Below are positions 9,613 through 18,044 of a stretch of 64,000 nt of DNA, in pieces. Under the pieces are notes generated by a model that worked only from the letters and a program-made list of their open reading frames with translations, made no database searches and was not told the origin of the DNA. This DNA is from Henningerozyma blattae CBS 6284 (lineage: Eukaryota > Ascomycota > Saccharomycetes > Saccharomycetales > Saccharomycetaceae): positions 558,001-622,000 of the forward strand of contig NC_020186.1 of assembly GCF_000315915.1 (NCBI RefSeq), in the 5' to 3' direction. Position 1 is the first letter of the stretch. Every line of letters starts with the position of its first letter. Position numbers and translations under genes: made by a program.

Positions 9613-10032
9613 ATGAAAAGAGTGCGTGGACCATTTGAAGAGGAATTTAACTATTCTAACGAGGTAAGGGCAAAACTTCTCCACAAATCCCATTATGTAA
9701 TATGCGATGAGACGCCTTGTGACAATTTAGCTATAGCGCTAGAGTTATATCCATCACACGTTGAACAGTTACATACATTTATTTGTAGTGCTTGCACTGC
9801 AAACTTACATGACGAAAGGATATTAGAATTACATTTAGAGGAGTTTCATAACCCTTTAAACCCGCCACAACCCGATCTTAGTAATCCTATAAAGGGACTA
9901 AGATGCTATGAACCAAATTGTTACTGCAGGTTTTTAAATCATAGTCATAGAGTTCACCATTTAAGAGTAGACCATTATTATCCCAGTAGTTTCAATTTCG
10001 ATATTGTATATGGAAATATGTCCAAAAAATAA
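9613..10032 (+). CDS. Small three-finger C2H2 zinc protein, ZNF511-like
   Basis: A 139-residue protein with three C2H2-type zinc modules. Finger 1 uses C31, C36, H49, H54; finger 2 uses C58, C61, H74, H79; finger 3 uses C98, C103, H116, H121. Fingers 1 and 3 have identical C-x4-C-x12-H-x4-H spacing. Finger 2 with its LELHLEEFHN tail, and finger 3 ending in VDHYYPSSFNFD, strongly resemble the animal ZNF511 family (HILEWHD and MHLYPADFRFD). The function of ZNF511 proteins is poorly known and no role is assigned here. I do not recall a gene at this position between TFB4 and BRR1 in S. cerevisiae. No signal peptide or membrane helix is present. The frame is clean, starts with ATG and lies in its own promoter-bearing gap, so it is very likely a real gene. 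Confidence 0.8.
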   Translation: MKRVRGPFEEEFNYSNEVRAKLLHKSHYVICDETPCDNLAIALELYPSHVEQLHTFICSACTANLHDERILELHLEEFHNPLNPPQPDLSNPIKGLRCYEPNCYCRFLNHSHRVHHLRVDHYYPSSFNFDIVYGNMSKK

Positions 10033-10390
10033 AAAAAGCAAACCAAGACAAAATGCCAAACTTTACCTGTATGTTCTATTACTTATATACAGGTATTCAT
10101 ATACTCCGCATAATTTATGCTTAAAATCAGTCCTATTTATCATTGTCATTATTATTTTTTTTGTGTAAATATTATGTCCCAACTTCTCTATTTAATTTAT
10201 TTGCTATTATGTTCCATTTATTTATTTCTGTCATGAAGATTGATCTATTATGCTATATATGTAAACTGTATGTATAATAAAATACTAATTAAATATTCAT
10301 ATATCTTTATGAAATGCTATACTTTAGTGAATTGTTTTTTTTTATTTTTATATTGTCTGACATGCCAGGGAAACAAATGAGATGACAAGA
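10033..10390. other. Spacer between convergent zinc-finger gene and TFB4
   Basis: 358 bp shared 3' flank, very AT-rich with TATATGTA- and TTTATTTAT-like stretches consistent with yeast 3'-end signals. No gene detected. Confidence 0.5.
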
Positions 10391-11413
10391 TCATTTATTC
10401 TTACGTACCCTTTTTGTCATTCCTGGTAAAACAGGTCCTCTGTTTAATCTTGCAATTACTTTTTCATCAAACTTGGAATCACAAGCTGGACATTTATTAT
10501 TTTTTGGAACTATTGATAAAACACATAGACAAACTGAACATATATAACCAACAGCTACTACTCTACCGGTTAAAAAACAGGATGTTCTGAAATCAACAAC
10601 ACCATGGTTTGGTTTAACAATAATACTTCTTAAACTCGAATCGATAAACATAGCTGTCGATAGATATTGTATTAACCCTTTAGTATTCTCCACATAGAGA
10701 TATACACCATTTGTAGCATCGGTAGTTTGCTGTAAAAATGTACTTTTCTCATGTCCACCAATCTTAACAACATCAATGGGGCATTTCATTTTGGTTGCTG
10801 AAAATATACAATTCATTATCGGTATATATTGGAATACTTCATCTTTAGAACGCCCACTACCACATGTGATTACTAATAATCTTGATTTAAAAATAGATGC
10901 ATCATTAAATTGCTTTGTTATACGATTCACATATGTTAACGCACATGACATGGCCCCAGAAATGGTAGATTTTTGAGATTTTTTATCAATGAATTTCGAT
11001 TCTTCTTGAAACAGGGAAAATAATTCATCTACTAGAGATTCGTCAACATTTCTGAATTGTCTATACATATCTTTATTAATAATGGAGAGATTAGACTTTT
11101 CTTTAGTTGACTCGCTAACATTATTATTATCTTCTTTTGGATACAAGTATTTAATACCTTGAGAATGAGCTGCTATTACGGCTACTTGATTATTGGTATT
11201 GAAAGCTAAATGACTATTTAAGAAAACCACAATAGCTCTAATTACTCTGAGTAATTGTGGTTCTTTATTTGTATTATCATCTGGATCTTCTTTATCAAAT
11301 TGTGTCCATAATTTGGGTGCAGTATCTATCACTACTGTTAACAACGAGGGAGTTTCTTCTACAACTTGAGGTCTAGCCGTTTGATGAAAGGTGGGATCAG
11401 TAATGGCATCCAT
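10391..11413 (-). CDS. TFB4: TFIIH subunit Tfb4 (p34)
   Basis: Core TFIIH subunit that pairs with Ssl1 (p44), acting in RNA polymerase II initiation and nucleotide-excision repair. The 340 residues match S. cerevisiae Tfb4 (338). A von Willebrand A-like domain spans about 20-250, opening with LLTVVIDTAPKLW and containing LLVITCGSGRSKDE. The C-terminal C4 zinc finger is visible as CSVC (x11) NKCPACDSKF, followed by a basic tail ending in RVRKNK. Next to BRR1 and YMC1 it reproduces the YPR056W-YPR058W order, interrupted by the ZNF511-like gene. The ATG at the high-coordinate end is the natural start. Confidence 0.95.
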   Translation of the reverse strand: MDAITDPTFHQTARPQVVEETPSLLTVVIDTAPKLWTQFDKEDPDDNTNKEPQLLRVIRAIVVFLNSHLAFNTNNQVAVIAAHSQGIKYLYPKEDNNNVSESTKEKSNLSIINKDMYRQFRNVDESLVDELFSLFQEESKFIDKKSQKSTISGAMSCALTYVNRITKQFNDASIFKSRLLVITCGSGRSKDEVFQYIPIMNCIFSATKMKCPIDVVKIGGHEKSTFLQQTTDATNGVYLYVENTKGLIQYLSTAMFIDSSLRSIIVKPNHGVVDFRTSCFLTGRVVAVGYICSVCLCVLSIVPKNNKCPACDSKFDEKVIARLNRGPVLPGMTKRVRKNK

Positions 11414-11750
11414 TATATATGTAGGGTACTTTAATAATTCTTGTCTATATTTTTATAATTTTATTTTTACAAGTTCCCTGTAAGTTTTTAAAGGTTTTAT
11501 TATTTTTCAGATTTAATAGGTTGATCTTGTCTGAAAAAAAATTAAAAATTCGCTAACAATTTAATCCGCCTTTAACGTAATAGATTTTAAAAAAGGTTAT
11601 TATTACAAAAGAACATAAAGGATTGAATAAAATGATCATCATTACATTGATATTTTGATCATTAAAATTAAAGAGTTACAATATATAATTACATTAAAAA
11701 AAATTATATTTTACAAATAGATGCAGGCGTATATTATATGGAATTTAGTT
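11414..11750. other. Spacer SIF2-TFB4
   Basis: 337 bp with the SIF2 3' flank and the TFB4 promoter. AT-rich; nothing specific recognised. Confidence 0.5.
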
Positions 11751-13400
11751 TTAGTAAAATTGTTTTTTATTAATAGTACAGAGTAAGGAAGCATCATCCA
11801 GCCATTCTAGACAGTCAACTCTCCCACCTTCATATTCAGCCACTGAATTGATTGTGAGTGGTAGTATCTCTAAAGTAGTGGATTTATCTCGATATTTCAA
11901 TATTATATCATGAATACTATAGATATTAATGCCTCCTTCATTAAAACCAATGGCCAAATATTTTTCATTTGGCGACAATTTAGTTGCAAAAACATATTTT
12001 TCTCTTAAATCGATATTTGTCATTGCAATTGGTTCACCAGATAATTTACCCGTTATTGCCCATATATTGATGCTACCATCTACAGTGATTGATATTATGA
12101 AATTACCATTGGAAACCCAAAAGCAATCTAGTAATGGGATGTTGATATTAAGTTTATTTTTTAAGATCAAATAAGGATGTAATGAACCACCAGACCATAT
12201 TTGTAATATACCATCCTGAGTACCAGTTAATAATTTTCTATTTGTAGTATTAAAACAAGTCAGAATAAATTCTGATTCTGTTTCTATTGACAAGGATCCC
12301 AACTGTTCACCAGTGGTATCAAATACACCTAGTTTACCATGCGATAAACTCACCCCTAAACGAGTATTATCGACCCAGGCAACTGCACCTGCTACAACAG
12401 ATGATGGATTACCCATAATATGACCTACAGGTGTTCCATGAATACTATCCCATATAACTATTCTACCAGATATATCAATACTTGCCAAATATTCACCTGT
12501 TAAGCTCCATTTTAATTGAACTATAGATGTTTCATGAGCAGCTAAAACATTGACCAATTGTAAACGAATATCATCTTTTTGGCCATCGTTTTTTTCACTA
12601 GTAAGTTTCCAAACGTGTACAGTACCTGCTTCAGTCCCCACAGCAACTATCATTTCTGAAGAATTTGGTGAACAATCAATACAACTTATATGACTTGTTA
12701 CTGAAGTCCGTGTAATAACTTTCTCATTACTACTTTTCGTTATAATTAATTGAGAATCGTCATTATTTTCACTATGACATGCAAGTATAGCCCAGTTCTC
12801 ATTCTCCTTAGAATCGTTATATCTCACCATTTCAATAGCATATTCTATTATATCTGATACTTTGGTAATTTTCATTTGGGAACTTATATCATCTGCAGAA
12901 TCGAGTTCCATCATATCATTGGTATCATTATTGGAACTTTTCTTACTTAACTTTGTTGCATCCTCTTTTTCCATTTCTAATAATTTTTCTTCAGGTATTT
13001 CTTCAGTCAATGATTTATCCAATTGAATGGCCTTTAATAAGCTAAATTCTTCAGGATGTAGAGCTTCTCTTTTGCTTGGATCTCCCTCCGCTAATAATTC
13101 AGCCTCTACGTACAATATACCTTTCTGAATTAGATTCACTAGAGCACCTTTAGGTACACCACTTTCTCTTATTATAGTCTTTTCTTTTTTTTTATTTGTT
13201 ACATTTGAACCAGAGCCTGAATTCTTCTCATCTGTATTTTCGCTCTTACTATTTTTATTCTTATCATTCATATCACATAATCGTTCTTCGTACTCTAATA
13301 CCCTTGTTTCTTCTTGTAAAGCCAATGCAGTTAACTGGTTCCCAGTTTCTTGAAGATAACGCCATATCAAATAATTAAGGTCCTCACTGGTTAAACTCAT
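11751..13400 (-). CDS. SIF2: Set3C subunit Sif2, LisH and WD40 repeat protein
   Basis: WD-repeat subunit of the Set3 histone deacetylase complex (with Hos2, Snt1, Hst1), which represses sporulation genes and acts on 5' regions of transcribed genes; it is the yeast counterpart of TBL1. The start is set at MSLTSEDLNYLIWRYLQE, which matches the N terminus of S. cerevisiae Sif2. The frame extends ten codons upstream to another ATG at 13430, but that extension has no support. A LisH-type dimerisation region covers about 1-40, then a Ser/Asn/Lys-rich linker, then eight or so WD40 repeats from about residue 185 (for example GTEAGTVHVW, DISGRIVIWD, GTQDGILQIW, DGSINIW). It is about 549 residues, against 535. 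It faces away from EXO84, giving a shared divergent promoter. Confidence 0.94.
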   Translation of the reverse strand: MSLTSEDLNYLIWRYLQETGNQLTALALQEETRVLEYEERLCDMNDKNKNSKSENTDEKNSGSGSNVTNKKKEKTIIRESGVPKGALVNLIQKGILYVEAELLAEGDPSKREALHPEEFSLLKAIQLDKSLTEEIPEEKLLEMEKEDATKLSKKSSNNDTNDMMELDSADDISSQMKITKVSDIIEYAIEMVRYNDSKENENWAILACHSENNDDSQLIITKSSNEKVITRTSVTSHISCIDCSPNSSEMIVAVGTEAGTVHVWKLTSEKNDGQKDDIRLQLVNVLAAHETSIVQLKWSLTGEYLASIDISGRIVIWDSIHGTPVGHIMGNPSSVVAGAVAWVDNTRLGVSLSHGKLGVFDTTGEQLGSLSIETESEFILTCFNTTNRKLLTGTQDGILQIWSGGSLHPYLILKNKLNINIPLLDCFWVSNGNFIISITVDGSINIWAITGKLSGEPIAMTNIDLREKYVFATKLSPNEKYLAIGFNEGGINIYSIHDIILKYRDKSTTLEILPLTINSVAEYEGGRVDCLEWLDDASLLCTINKKQFY

Positions 13401-13879
13401 GTCGAATGAAATGAATAGGATACAATGCAAATGATCTCAGTTCACGTTATCCAATTGGGTTATAATTTTCACTTATACTTTCTAACTAACCCCTTATACT
13501 AAATTTACAAGCCTCATCTCCATAAATTTTGACACTGTATAATTTCTTGTATAGATAAGGTTTTTTTTACCCAGGATGTCTATAATTTGTTTTTCAATTT
13601 CGTTCAAGTTCGCTTTTTTCAAGCTCAGTCTCTTTTTTTTAATTTTTTACTTTTCCGTTTAAAATTCTGTGTTCGAATCTTTCAAGAATCAAATTTTCTA
13701 AGAAATTCCGAATTTGAAAAGCCATAATCCTAATTCCTGCAAATCAATAAAAGGAGTAAATCTTTCATAATAATCTCTTTAAAGGAAAGATATATATAGA
13801 TTCAGATATTTAAAGGTATTGCAATTCAATTAGCGCAAACTAAGAATATTTTAAAAACATATATCATCTTTAATTGAAG
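13401..13879. promoter_or_regulatory. Divergent promoter SIF2 / EXO84
   Basis: 479 bp between two start codons. It has T-runs near 13562-13569 and 13632-13640 and AT-rich TATA-like sequence at 13789-13800 before EXO84. No known factor site is confidently seen. Confidence 0.45.
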
Positions 13880-16615
13880 ATGGTAGACTTTTCATTAAAA
13901 AAGGCCAAGCCAACGTCTTGGAAACATTCTCCAAAGAAGAAAAAAAGAGGGTCTGAAACAAAATTATCTTCAGTGTCACCTACAGCCCAGTCACTGAACA
14001 CTACACCTTCTGGTAGCAACTCATCTCTTTCATTACCAAAAAAGAATCCACGAAGAACTTCTCCAAATCCTTATAACACTGCTAATGCTCAATTACCAAC
14101 TATTGATCCCAAACAAAGAAATAGGGTTGCTTCGCAAATGCAGAGAAGAATGTCTATTCACACTTCAAATTTTCAACCACCTATTTTAGATTATTCAATG
14201 CCTTTACCTTCAAACAATATATCTTCTTCTAGAATACCAGAGGGATCATCTCTGGGCCCTGATATGGGCAACAATAATAATCTAAATATACCTACCCGTA
14301 ATAGATCTAGACTAACCAATGCTCAAGGTCAAAATCAAATGTCTAAACGAAGTCAAATAGATTCCAATAACTATGGTAATGAGATGAACCAGAATAATGA
14401 AATTCCACCAAGACGTAATCCAAACCATCAAATCAGTACTGTTTTACAACCTAATATGTTAAAAAGAAAATTGATGGATAAAGATTTTAATGCTAAACAG
14501 TTTGTCCATAATTATTTAAATGATGCTTCCGCCATGGAAATTGATAAATTCACTTCAAATTTATCGGATATATCCATGGATGTTCAAACCGAAATTAAGA
14601 TGAATTTATCTAGATCTTATAAAGAAATCATGACTGTTAATAATGCTCTAAATTTAGCTTCAAAAGAATTATCCAACTTAAGATCAAATATAGACGATTT
14701 GAAAAAAGTAATTAAAGAATTTAAATTGATGGCCGAGAAAAGATTGGAATTCCAGGCTCAATTGGAATATCTAAATGGTCATTCTCAATCATCAGGCCTT
14801 TTGCCTGCAGCATCAATTGATGATTCAAATTCACCAACCCCACAAAGAGAAAATACTTCTTTATTAATCTTAAAAGAATTGTGGAATGATGAATTGAACG
14901 AGATGTTCAAAAAAATTGAAGGTTCTCAAAAATTAATTAATTCTATACCATTTCAAACAGAATCCACAGATCATAAAAATAACAACTCTAATACATCATC
15001 ATCAAATTTACAAATTAATAAAAAGGCATCATCACCCACTCCCCCTATTTTATCATCGAATAAAATTCCCAAAAATTTGCGTCATATTCTTTTACAAAGT
15101 AATGATTGGACTGAGTTAAATACTACCACTTTAAAGCCATTAAAACAAAGCTCTATTATTATTTTAAATGATTGTTTACTGATTGCTTCCAAAACAAAGG
15201 ATACTAAAATTATTAGAGACTCATCAATAACAAATTCTTCAACCAACCAATATGAATTAATTGCAGATCATTGTTATCATCTACGTAATGTTAAGGCTCA
15301 ATTATATCATATCTCTGCAAACTCAACAACAACAACTCATATTCTATTTACATTCTCATCAACATCATCTAGCACAACAATTTCATCAGCATCTAACAAT
15401 AATGGTAGCAGTAGTGGTGTTAATTCTAGTGCTGGATCTCAACCTCATTCAACACTAATTGCAAGCACAATACAAGTATTATATGAATCTCGTGATTCCA
15501 AGCAATGTTTGCATTTATTAGAGATCATTAGAAACGCCAAAGATGATTTACGTGAGATTTATAATCTTGAAAATGAAAAGAATAAGAAAATACAAAAATC
15601 ATTTAATTTCTTGAAAAATTCTTCAAGACAACAACAACAACAAACTCCGCTAAGATCTATGAATCGTAATAGTTTCCACTCTCCTCTGGTAACGTCTAAT
15701 AGTAATGAAAATGGTGGTGTATCGATGAATACAGGTAATTTCTTATTAAATTTGAACGAATCTCATCATGATAGCAATGGCGTAAATTCTAATAACGCAA
15801 CCACTTTAAATGCTATTGCGACAACTAACGACATAACAAATCAATTTTTCCTACAATCAATAACATTATCTACAAATCAATCATATTATAATAATAATTC
15901 TTCATCATTATATTCCAATTTGGCTAAAATCAATGAAAAAATTGAAGAATTTGATTTGAATTTCACAAGATTAAAATATTTTATTGCTGTGGAAAATTTA
16001 TTGCATATTGAAGAGACTTTGATTGAATTAACAAACTATGTAAATTCAAAAAATATCAAGGTAACTGATAATGATTTAATTTTACAGAATTTAGTCAAAT
16101 TGAAAATTGATCAAAGACATAACGCGATATCTAATAAGCTGTCTCAATTAATAACTAACACAAATGACATGGATCTATTAAAAAGTTACGTTGTATCTAT
16201 GATTAATCTAAACTTGAAGGAAAATGCTCTTGATCTATTTCTCCAGAATAGATCTAATATGATACAGGAGTTAATCCTACAAATTGGGTCATTCGATAAT
16301 CCGATTAACTACTTGATTCAAATCGCAATTATCCGTTTCCAAACTTTAAAGAAAGCCATATTATTCTATCAAGAAATATTCAACACTAGCGATCTAAAAT
16401 CCAAATTTTCTTCGATCTTAGTCAATTGGTGCAGTAATGAGATCGACTTACATTTTCAGTTAATTGAAAAACAATTTCTCAACGAAATCATGTTATCACC
16501 AAGCTCCATCAAACAATCTAGAAAACAGATTGATGACTTGAAAACTGTTGGTCTTGATTTCGTTTATAAACTAGATGAATTTATTTCAAAGAATTCAGAG
16601 ATTACTGCTGCTTAA
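13880..16615 (+). CDS. EXO84: Exocyst subunit Exo84
   Basis: Component of the exocyst complex that tethers secretory vesicles at the plasma membrane; Exo84 also has splicing-linked phenotypes in S. cerevisiae. The start is ATG at 13880 (MVDFSLKKAK), matching MVEFSLKKAR in S. cerevisiae; two upstream in-frame codons begin with TTG and are not a plausible yeast start. Conserved blocks are QMQRRMSIHTSNFQPP.LDYSMPLP near the N terminus, FVH..L..ASA.EIDKFTSNLSD, a PH-like domain at about 395-560, and the C-terminal helical-bundle region with NALDLFLQNRSNMIQ. At about 911 residues it is longer than the S. cerevisiae protein (753), because of Ser/Thr/Asn-rich inserts, notably inside the PH-like domain at about 475-520. 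SEC8, another exocyst gene, lies about 4 kb downstream. Confidence 0.95.
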   Translation: MVDFSLKKAKPTSWKHSPKKKKRGSETKLSSVSPTAQSLNTTPSGSNSSLSLPKKNPRRTSPNPYNTANAQLPTIDPKQRNRVASQMQRRMSIHTSNFQPPILDYSMPLPSNNISSSRIPEGSSLGPDMGNNNNLNIPTRNRSRLTNAQGQNQMSKRSQIDSNNYGNEMNQNNEIPPRRNPNHQISTVLQPNMLKRKLMDKDFNAKQFVHNYLNDASAMEIDKFTSNLSDISMDVQTEIKMNLSRSYKEIMTVNNALNLASKELSNLRSNIDDLKKVIKEFKLMAEKRLEFQAQLEYLNGHSQSSGLLPAASIDDSNSPTPQRENTSLLILKELWNDELNEMFKKIEGSQKLINSIPFQTESTDHKNNNSNTSSSNLQINKKASSPTPPILSSNKIPKNLRHILLQSNDWTELNTTTLKPLKQSSIIILNDCLLIASKTKDTKIIRDSSITNSSTNQYELIADHCYHLRNVKAQLYHISANSTTTTHILFTFSSTSSSTTISSASNNNGSSSGVNSSAGSQPHSTLIASTIQVLYESRDSKQCLHLLEIIRNAKDDLREIYNLENEKNKKIQKSFNFLKNSSRQQQQQTPLRSMNRNSFHSPLVTSNSNENGGVSMNTGNFLLNLNESHHDSNGVNSNNATTLNAIATTNDITNQFFLQSITLSTNQSYYNNNSSSLYSNLAKINEKIEEFDLNFTRLKYFIAVENLLHIEETLIELTNYVNSKNIKVTDNDLILQNLVKLKIDQRHNAISNKLSQLITNTNDMDLLKSYVVSMINLNLKENALDLFLQNRSNMIQELILQIGSFDNPINYLIQIAIIRFQTLKKAILFYQEIFNTSDLKSKFSSILVNWCSNEIDLHFQLIEKQFLNEIMLSPSSIKQSRKQIDDLKTVGLDFVYKLDEFISKNSEITAA

Positions 16616-16934
16616 ATATTGAACGCATCATTTTATGATCAGTAATATCTGACACTCATGTATTCTGACATCGAATTTTCTAGATCCTTCGAGTTTTCCC
16701 AGTCAGAATAATCAAACTCCGATTGCATCGGGAATTTTGAAAAATTTAGAATTTTATCTAAGAAAAAAATAATTAAGATATCACATTATATTGGATATAT
16801 ATAGCGATAATAGATATATTTATAGATTTCGAAGTTTAGAATTAATATTTGACATTTAGAAGTTGTCTTTTGGACTACAGTTTTCCAACTCACGTAATAA
16901 TAAAATAAACAGATACTAAATAATAAAGACAAAA
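16616..16934. other. Spacer EXO84-FES1
   Basis: 319 bp; a TATATATAG stretch near 16795-16803 about 130 bp before FES1 may be its TATA region. Nothing else seen. Confidence 0.45.
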
Positions 16935-17804
16935 ATGGAAAAGCTACTGCATTGGTCAATTGTTAACGCCCAAGGTGATAAAGAAGAAATTGCTAAAGCT
17001 GGTGCACCAGATCCAAGATTATTAGAACAATTATTTGGGAAAGGTAACCAAGTTGATGATCCTACATTAATGAAAGAGGCTCTTCTTGTTGCCAAGAATA
17101 AAGTGGCTACAGCAGAAAATAGAATCATAGCATTAGAAAATTTTGAAATGTTAATCGAAAATTTGGATAATGCTAATAATATTGAAAATATGAAAATGTG
17201 GGAACCTTTAATTAATCTATTAGTCGAAGAAAATTTAGAAATTGTTGCCCTTGTATGCTCTATTATTGGTACTGCAGTCCAAAATAACGTTGATTCACAA
17301 ACTAATTTCACTAAATATGAAAATGGTATGAAAACATTAATTGAATTAGCCAATACTACATCAAATATAGACGTAAAAATTAAAGCATTATATGCTTTAT
17401 CAAATACTATAAGGAATAATGAAAAAGCATCGGCTAAATTTAAAGAATTAAATGGTCTGGATGTTATTTCTCCAATTTTAAAAGATAAAACAGTTAAGCC
17501 AAAAATAAAATTAAGAACAATTAATCTACTCTCGGCTTATATGTCAACTATCAACATAAATGAAGAATTCGTTACTGCCTTAAGAAAAGATAATATTATA
17601 TCAACAATTATTGAAAGATTACAAGAAGATACAGATTTAAATTTGATTGATAGAATATTGAATTTCTTATCACAACTTTACGCTTCAAAAATAAAACTAA
17701 CTGATGCTGAAAAAGCTACTTTGGAAAAGGGTTTCAACTCCATTCAACATCTTCAAGATAGTTTGAATGAAGAAGATTTTGCTTCAACTAAAAGTTTCTT
17801 GTGA
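16935..17804 (+). CDS. FES1: Hsp70 nucleotide-exchange factor Fes1
   Basis: Cytosolic armadillo-type exchange factor (HspBP1 family) that releases ADP and misfolded clients from Ssa Hsp70 and promotes their degradation. It is 289 residues, against 290 in S. cerevisiae. It begins MEKLLHWSI.NAQGDKEE, followed by the GAPDPRLLEQLFG motif of the flexible N-terminal domain. The armadillo repeats contain NFEMLIENLDNANNIENMK, IIGTAVQNNVDSQ and ALYALSNTIRNN, all closely matching Fes1. Its position next to EXO84 reproduces the YBR101C-YBR102C order. There is no membrane segment or targeting signal. Confidence 0.97.
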   Translation: MEKLLHWSIVNAQGDKEEIAKAGAPDPRLLEQLFGKGNQVDDPTLMKEALLVAKNKVATAENRIIALENFEMLIENLDNANNIENMKMWEPLINLLVEENLEIVALVCSIIGTAVQNNVDSQTNFTKYENGMKTLIELANTTSNIDVKIKALYALSNTIRNNEKASAKFKELNGLDVISPILKDKTVKPKIKLRTINLLSAYMSTININEEFVTALRKDNIISTIIERLQEDTDLNLIDRILNFLSQLYASKIKLTDAEKATLEKGFNSIQHLQDSLNEEDFASTKSFL

Positions 17805-18044
17805 ATTTTATATTAGATACGAGATGAGTATGTAAATTCAAGAAGGTTGAATTTTTTTAAAATTGTACTATATTCTAAATGCCGAAATGTTATACACTGT
17901 TAAGTTGGTCATTATATAATATCATTTCGTGTTTATTAGGTTATATTTTATACAAACAACTTCATAAAAATTAAATAGGAAAATATATTAAATAAGTATA
18001 GTTAAAAAAATTAAAAAAAAAGAGCATTTGGTAACATATTATCA

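Noticed and set aside
13401..13430. Ten-codon N-terminal extension of SIF2
   Set aside because: Although it begins with ATG, the conserved Sif2 N terminus MS.TSE.LNYLIWRY starts at 13400.
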